Part shown: piece after piece, positions 14,653-16,168 of the stretch | Layout of the letters: each line of letters starts with the position of its first letter | How positions within the stretch are numbered: the first letter of the stretch is position 1 | Source: Actinomycetes bacterium | GTDB lineage: Bacteria; Actinomycetota; Actinomycetes; Actinomycetales; Cellulomonadaceae | DNA length: 16,168 nt | Direction of reading: 5' to 3' | Assembly (NCBI GenBank): GCA_023460255.1 | Contig: JAEWQZ010000041.1 | Coordinates: 1 to 16,168 of the forward strand | Program-made: the position numbers and the translations under genes | The notes under the pieces: generated by a model | What the model saw: the letters and a program-made list of their open reading frames with translations, nothing else | Told to the model about the DNA's origin: nothing | Databases searched by the model: none

Positions 14653-15530
14653 GGTGAACCCTCCCCGTCGGACCCTTCCGACGATGCCACATCCTCGATC
14701 GGCTTGGCGTGCCGCAGCGTGGTGCTCGGGGACCCGGGCAGTCGCAGGTCCTGCGCCGACGAGGTGTTGACCGCGATGCCGTAGGTCTGCGTGAGGTACG
14801 TCAGGTGGCTGGCGGCCGCAGACCTCGCGAACGCCGTCTGCATGCCCCGCACGTCCCCGATGGCCTCCACCCGGTACGGCGCGAGGACCGGGGCGAGGTC
14901 GACGAGGATCGCATCGCCCGCGCTGCGGATCGCGCTGAGCGAGGTGATCCGCTGGCCGTTCACCGAGATCGCCTCGGCGCCCGCGGCCCACAGGCCGTTC
15001 GTGAGCACCTGGAGATCGACGTCCTGCACCCTGGCCTCGGGATCGCCGTCCTCACCCGCGGCGCCGGGCCCGTCCTCGAGCACGACCACGAGACCGGGGC
15101 CCCGCACCGGCACGGCGCCCGAGGCGAGCTCTGCCTCCTGCACCCGGGCGAGCAGGTCCGGGTCGGCGGCCAGCGCGCTCGCCTGCATGGCGGTGAGCTC
15201 GGCGTCCAGGGCGTCCCGGGCCTGGGCGAGCTCGTCGGCCTCCGCCGTGCGGTGCTCGATCTCGCGGGCGAGGAGCTCACGCGGGGACTCCCCGGTACCG
15301 CCCGGGGTGCGCAGCTGGAGGACGGCCCACATCACGCCTGTGCCGAGCACCACGGCGAGGAGGAGCACGGTGGCGGTCCTGACCCCGCGCACGGCAGCCG
15401 TGGGCGCGGGCACCGTGCCCCGCGCGCGCCGGGCCGCCGCGTCCGCGTAGTCGGGCTCCAGCGCCTGGCTCGCCATGTCGTTGAGCAGCCCCATCGACGC
15501 GTCGAGCGGTCGAGCCCGCCGCCCGGTCAT
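14649..15530 (-). CDS. DUF881 membrane-anchored protein (Rv1823 type)
   Basis: This is a 293-residue single-pass membrane protein. A cytoplasmic N-terminus contains DASMGLLNDMASQALEPDYADAA (10-32), a motif shared by actinobacterial DUF881 proteins; a membrane helix at about 52-72 and a coiled coil at about 82-116 follow. The DUF881 domain (about 140-255) shows VRGPGLVVVLEDG, VLTNGLWAAGAEAISVNGQRIT and AIGDVRGMQTAF. The tail is Ser/Glu/Gly rich. It is a paralogue of the protein at 13543-14316, and the pair flanks sbp as in M. tuberculosis. ATG 15530 overlaps the pgsA stop (ATGA); the longer upstream open frame is only a shadow of pgsA. A role at the cell envelope is inferred from topology and linkage. 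Confidence 0.92.
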   Translation of the reverse strand: MTGRRARPLDASMGLLNDMASQALEPDYADAAARRARGTVPAPTAAVRGVRTATVLLLAVVLGTGVMWAVLQLRTPGGTGESPRELLAREIEHRTAEADELAQARDALDAELTAMQASALAADPDLLARVQEAELASGAVPVRGPGLVVVLEDGPGAAGEDGDPEARVQDVDLQVLTNGLWAAGAEAISVNGQRITSLSAIRSAGDAILVDLAPVLAPYRVEAIGDVRGMQTAFARSAAASHLTYLTQTYGIAVNTSSAQDLRLPGSPSTTLRHAKPIEDVASSEGSDGEGSP

Positions 15531-16168
15531 CGACCGCCCCGGCCGGACAGGGCGCCCACGGCCTGCCGGACGTACACGGCGCCGGCGAGCCAGTACAGGG
15601 CGATGCCCCAGACGGCCATCGCCCAGCCGAGGACGTCGGCGGTCGCGCCGAGCCAGCCCGGCCACCGGGCGAGCAGCAGCAGCGGCAGGGCGTACAGGAG
15701 CGCGAACGTGCCGGCCTTGCCCACGAAGTGCACGGGCAGGGGGCCGATGCGCCGCGCCATGAGCACGGCGAGGACCGCGGACAGGAGCACGTCGCGCCCG
15801 ACGATCACCACGACCAGCCACCACGGCACGACCTCGCGGCCCGCGAGCACGAGAAGCGTGACGAGGATGAACAGCCGGTCCGCCGCGGGGTCGAGGAGCT
15901 CACCGAGCCGGGACTGCTGGTGCAGCGCCCGGGCGAGGCGCCCGTCGACCCAGTCGCTGCCGCCCGCGACGACGAGCACCGCCAGCGCCGCGGCGTCGTA
16001 CCCGCGCAGCGCCACCACGGCGAAGACCGGCACGAGCAGCAGCCGCAGCGCGCTGATGAGGTTGGGGACCGTCGCCCAGTCGGGTCGCCGGCCCGCCGGT
16101 GCCGTCGCGGGCCCGTCCGCCCGGGCGTGCCCCGTCGCGCCCGCCCGCCCCCCCCCCAGCGCGTCCAC
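15527..16168 (-). CDS. pgsA: CDP-alcohol phosphatidyltransferase (PgsA family), 5' end at window edge
   Basis: At least 213 residues are visible of an integral membrane enzyme that moves a phosphatidyl group from CDP-diacylglycerol to an alcohol. The family signature DG-x2-AR-x8-G-x3-D-x3-D is complete: Asp75-Gly76, Ala79-Arg80, Gly89, Asp93 and Asp97, with Asp72 before it. Four to five further hydrophobic segments follow (about 102-110, 114-137, 152-166, 176-198). Homology starts at about residue 34 (VPNLISALRLLLVP). The acceptor, glycerol 3-phosphate or inositol phosphate, cannot be fixed; the M. tuberculosis equivalent Rv1822 is annotated pgsA2. A GTG lies exactly at the edge (16168), so the true start may be there or outside. 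A ten-base G run (coding strand) near the start makes the first residues uncertain. Confidence 0.9.
   Translation of the reverse strand: MDALGGGRAGATGHARADGPATAPAGRRPDWATVPNLISALRLLLVPVFAVVALRGYDAAALAVLVVAGGSDWVDGRLARALHQQSRLGELLDPAADRLFILVTLLVLAGREVVPWWLVVVIVGRDVLLSAVLAVLMARRIGPLPVHFVGKAGTFALLYALPLLLLARWPGWLGATADVLGWAMAVWGIALYWLAGAVYVRQAVGALSGRGGR
16148..16157. repeat. 10-base homopolymer in the pgsA 5' region
   Basis: Ten consecutive C on the plus strand (G on the coding strand) encode part of LGGGR at residues 4-8. Such tracts are prone to slippage in replication and to sequencing error. Confidence 0.85.

Noticed and set aside
14649..15824. 391-codon reading of the DUF881 gene extending into pgsA
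   Set aside because: The upstream part is out of frame with the clear CDP-alcohol phosphatidyltransferase signature; ATG 15530 with an ATGA overlap is the natural start.

Overview
The base composition (very high GC, GTG starts, few AT-rich stretches) and the gene order point to an actinobacterium. The secreted expansin-like protein carrying a family 2 cellulose-binding module suggests a plant-polymer degrader, plausibly Cellulomonas or a relative in Micrococcales; that genus-level placement is inference. Thirteen genes are called and all but one lie on the minus strand. No rRNA, tRNA, CRISPR array, insertion sequence or prophage gene was seen, and no gene-free gap exceeds about 225 bases.

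Right half, read on the minus strand from 16168 to about 10790: this is the conserved actinobacterial block known from Mycobacterium tuberculosis as Rv1822-Rv1830. The order is a CDP-alcohol phosphatidyltransferase (cut by the window edge), a DUF881 protein, the small basic membrane protein Sbp, a second DUF881 protein, the FHA regulator GarA/OdhI, a MerR regulator (Rv1828/FtsR type), a bifunctional-nuclease-family protein (Rv1829 type) and a second MerR regulator (Rv1830 type). The first four genes overlap or nearly touch (two ATGA overlaps and a 3-nt gap), and garA-ftsR share a GTGA overlap. The gcvH gene that sits before garA in M. tuberculosis is absent. The second MerR gene has a good promoter and a perfect 15-bp dyad upstream.

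Centre (10.8 to 7.2 kb): a full-length biotin-dependent pyruvate carboxylase follows the second MerR gene. It makes oxaloacetate, which enters the 2-oxoglutarate/glutamate branch that GarA homologues control. A short two-helix membrane protein is the only plus-strand gene; it converges on the carboxylase gene and diverges from the next gene.

Left half (6.8 kb to 1): an unusual 847-residue protein with a PEP-synthase/PPDK-type ATP-grasp domain, an N-terminal region resembling a RecA/KaiC fold with a degenerate P-loop, and a C-terminal region I cannot assign, but no phosphohistidine domain and no PEP-binding barrel. This is the best candidate here for undescribed biochemistry. It is followed by a GNAT acetyltransferase, a HAD-IA phosphatase, a secreted expansin-like/CBM2 protein and the 5' part of an ABC exporter gene that runs off the left edge.

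Long open frames antisense to the real genes (for example on the plus strand across 4.2-7.1 and 7.6-10.7 kb) are by-products of high GC and were left out.
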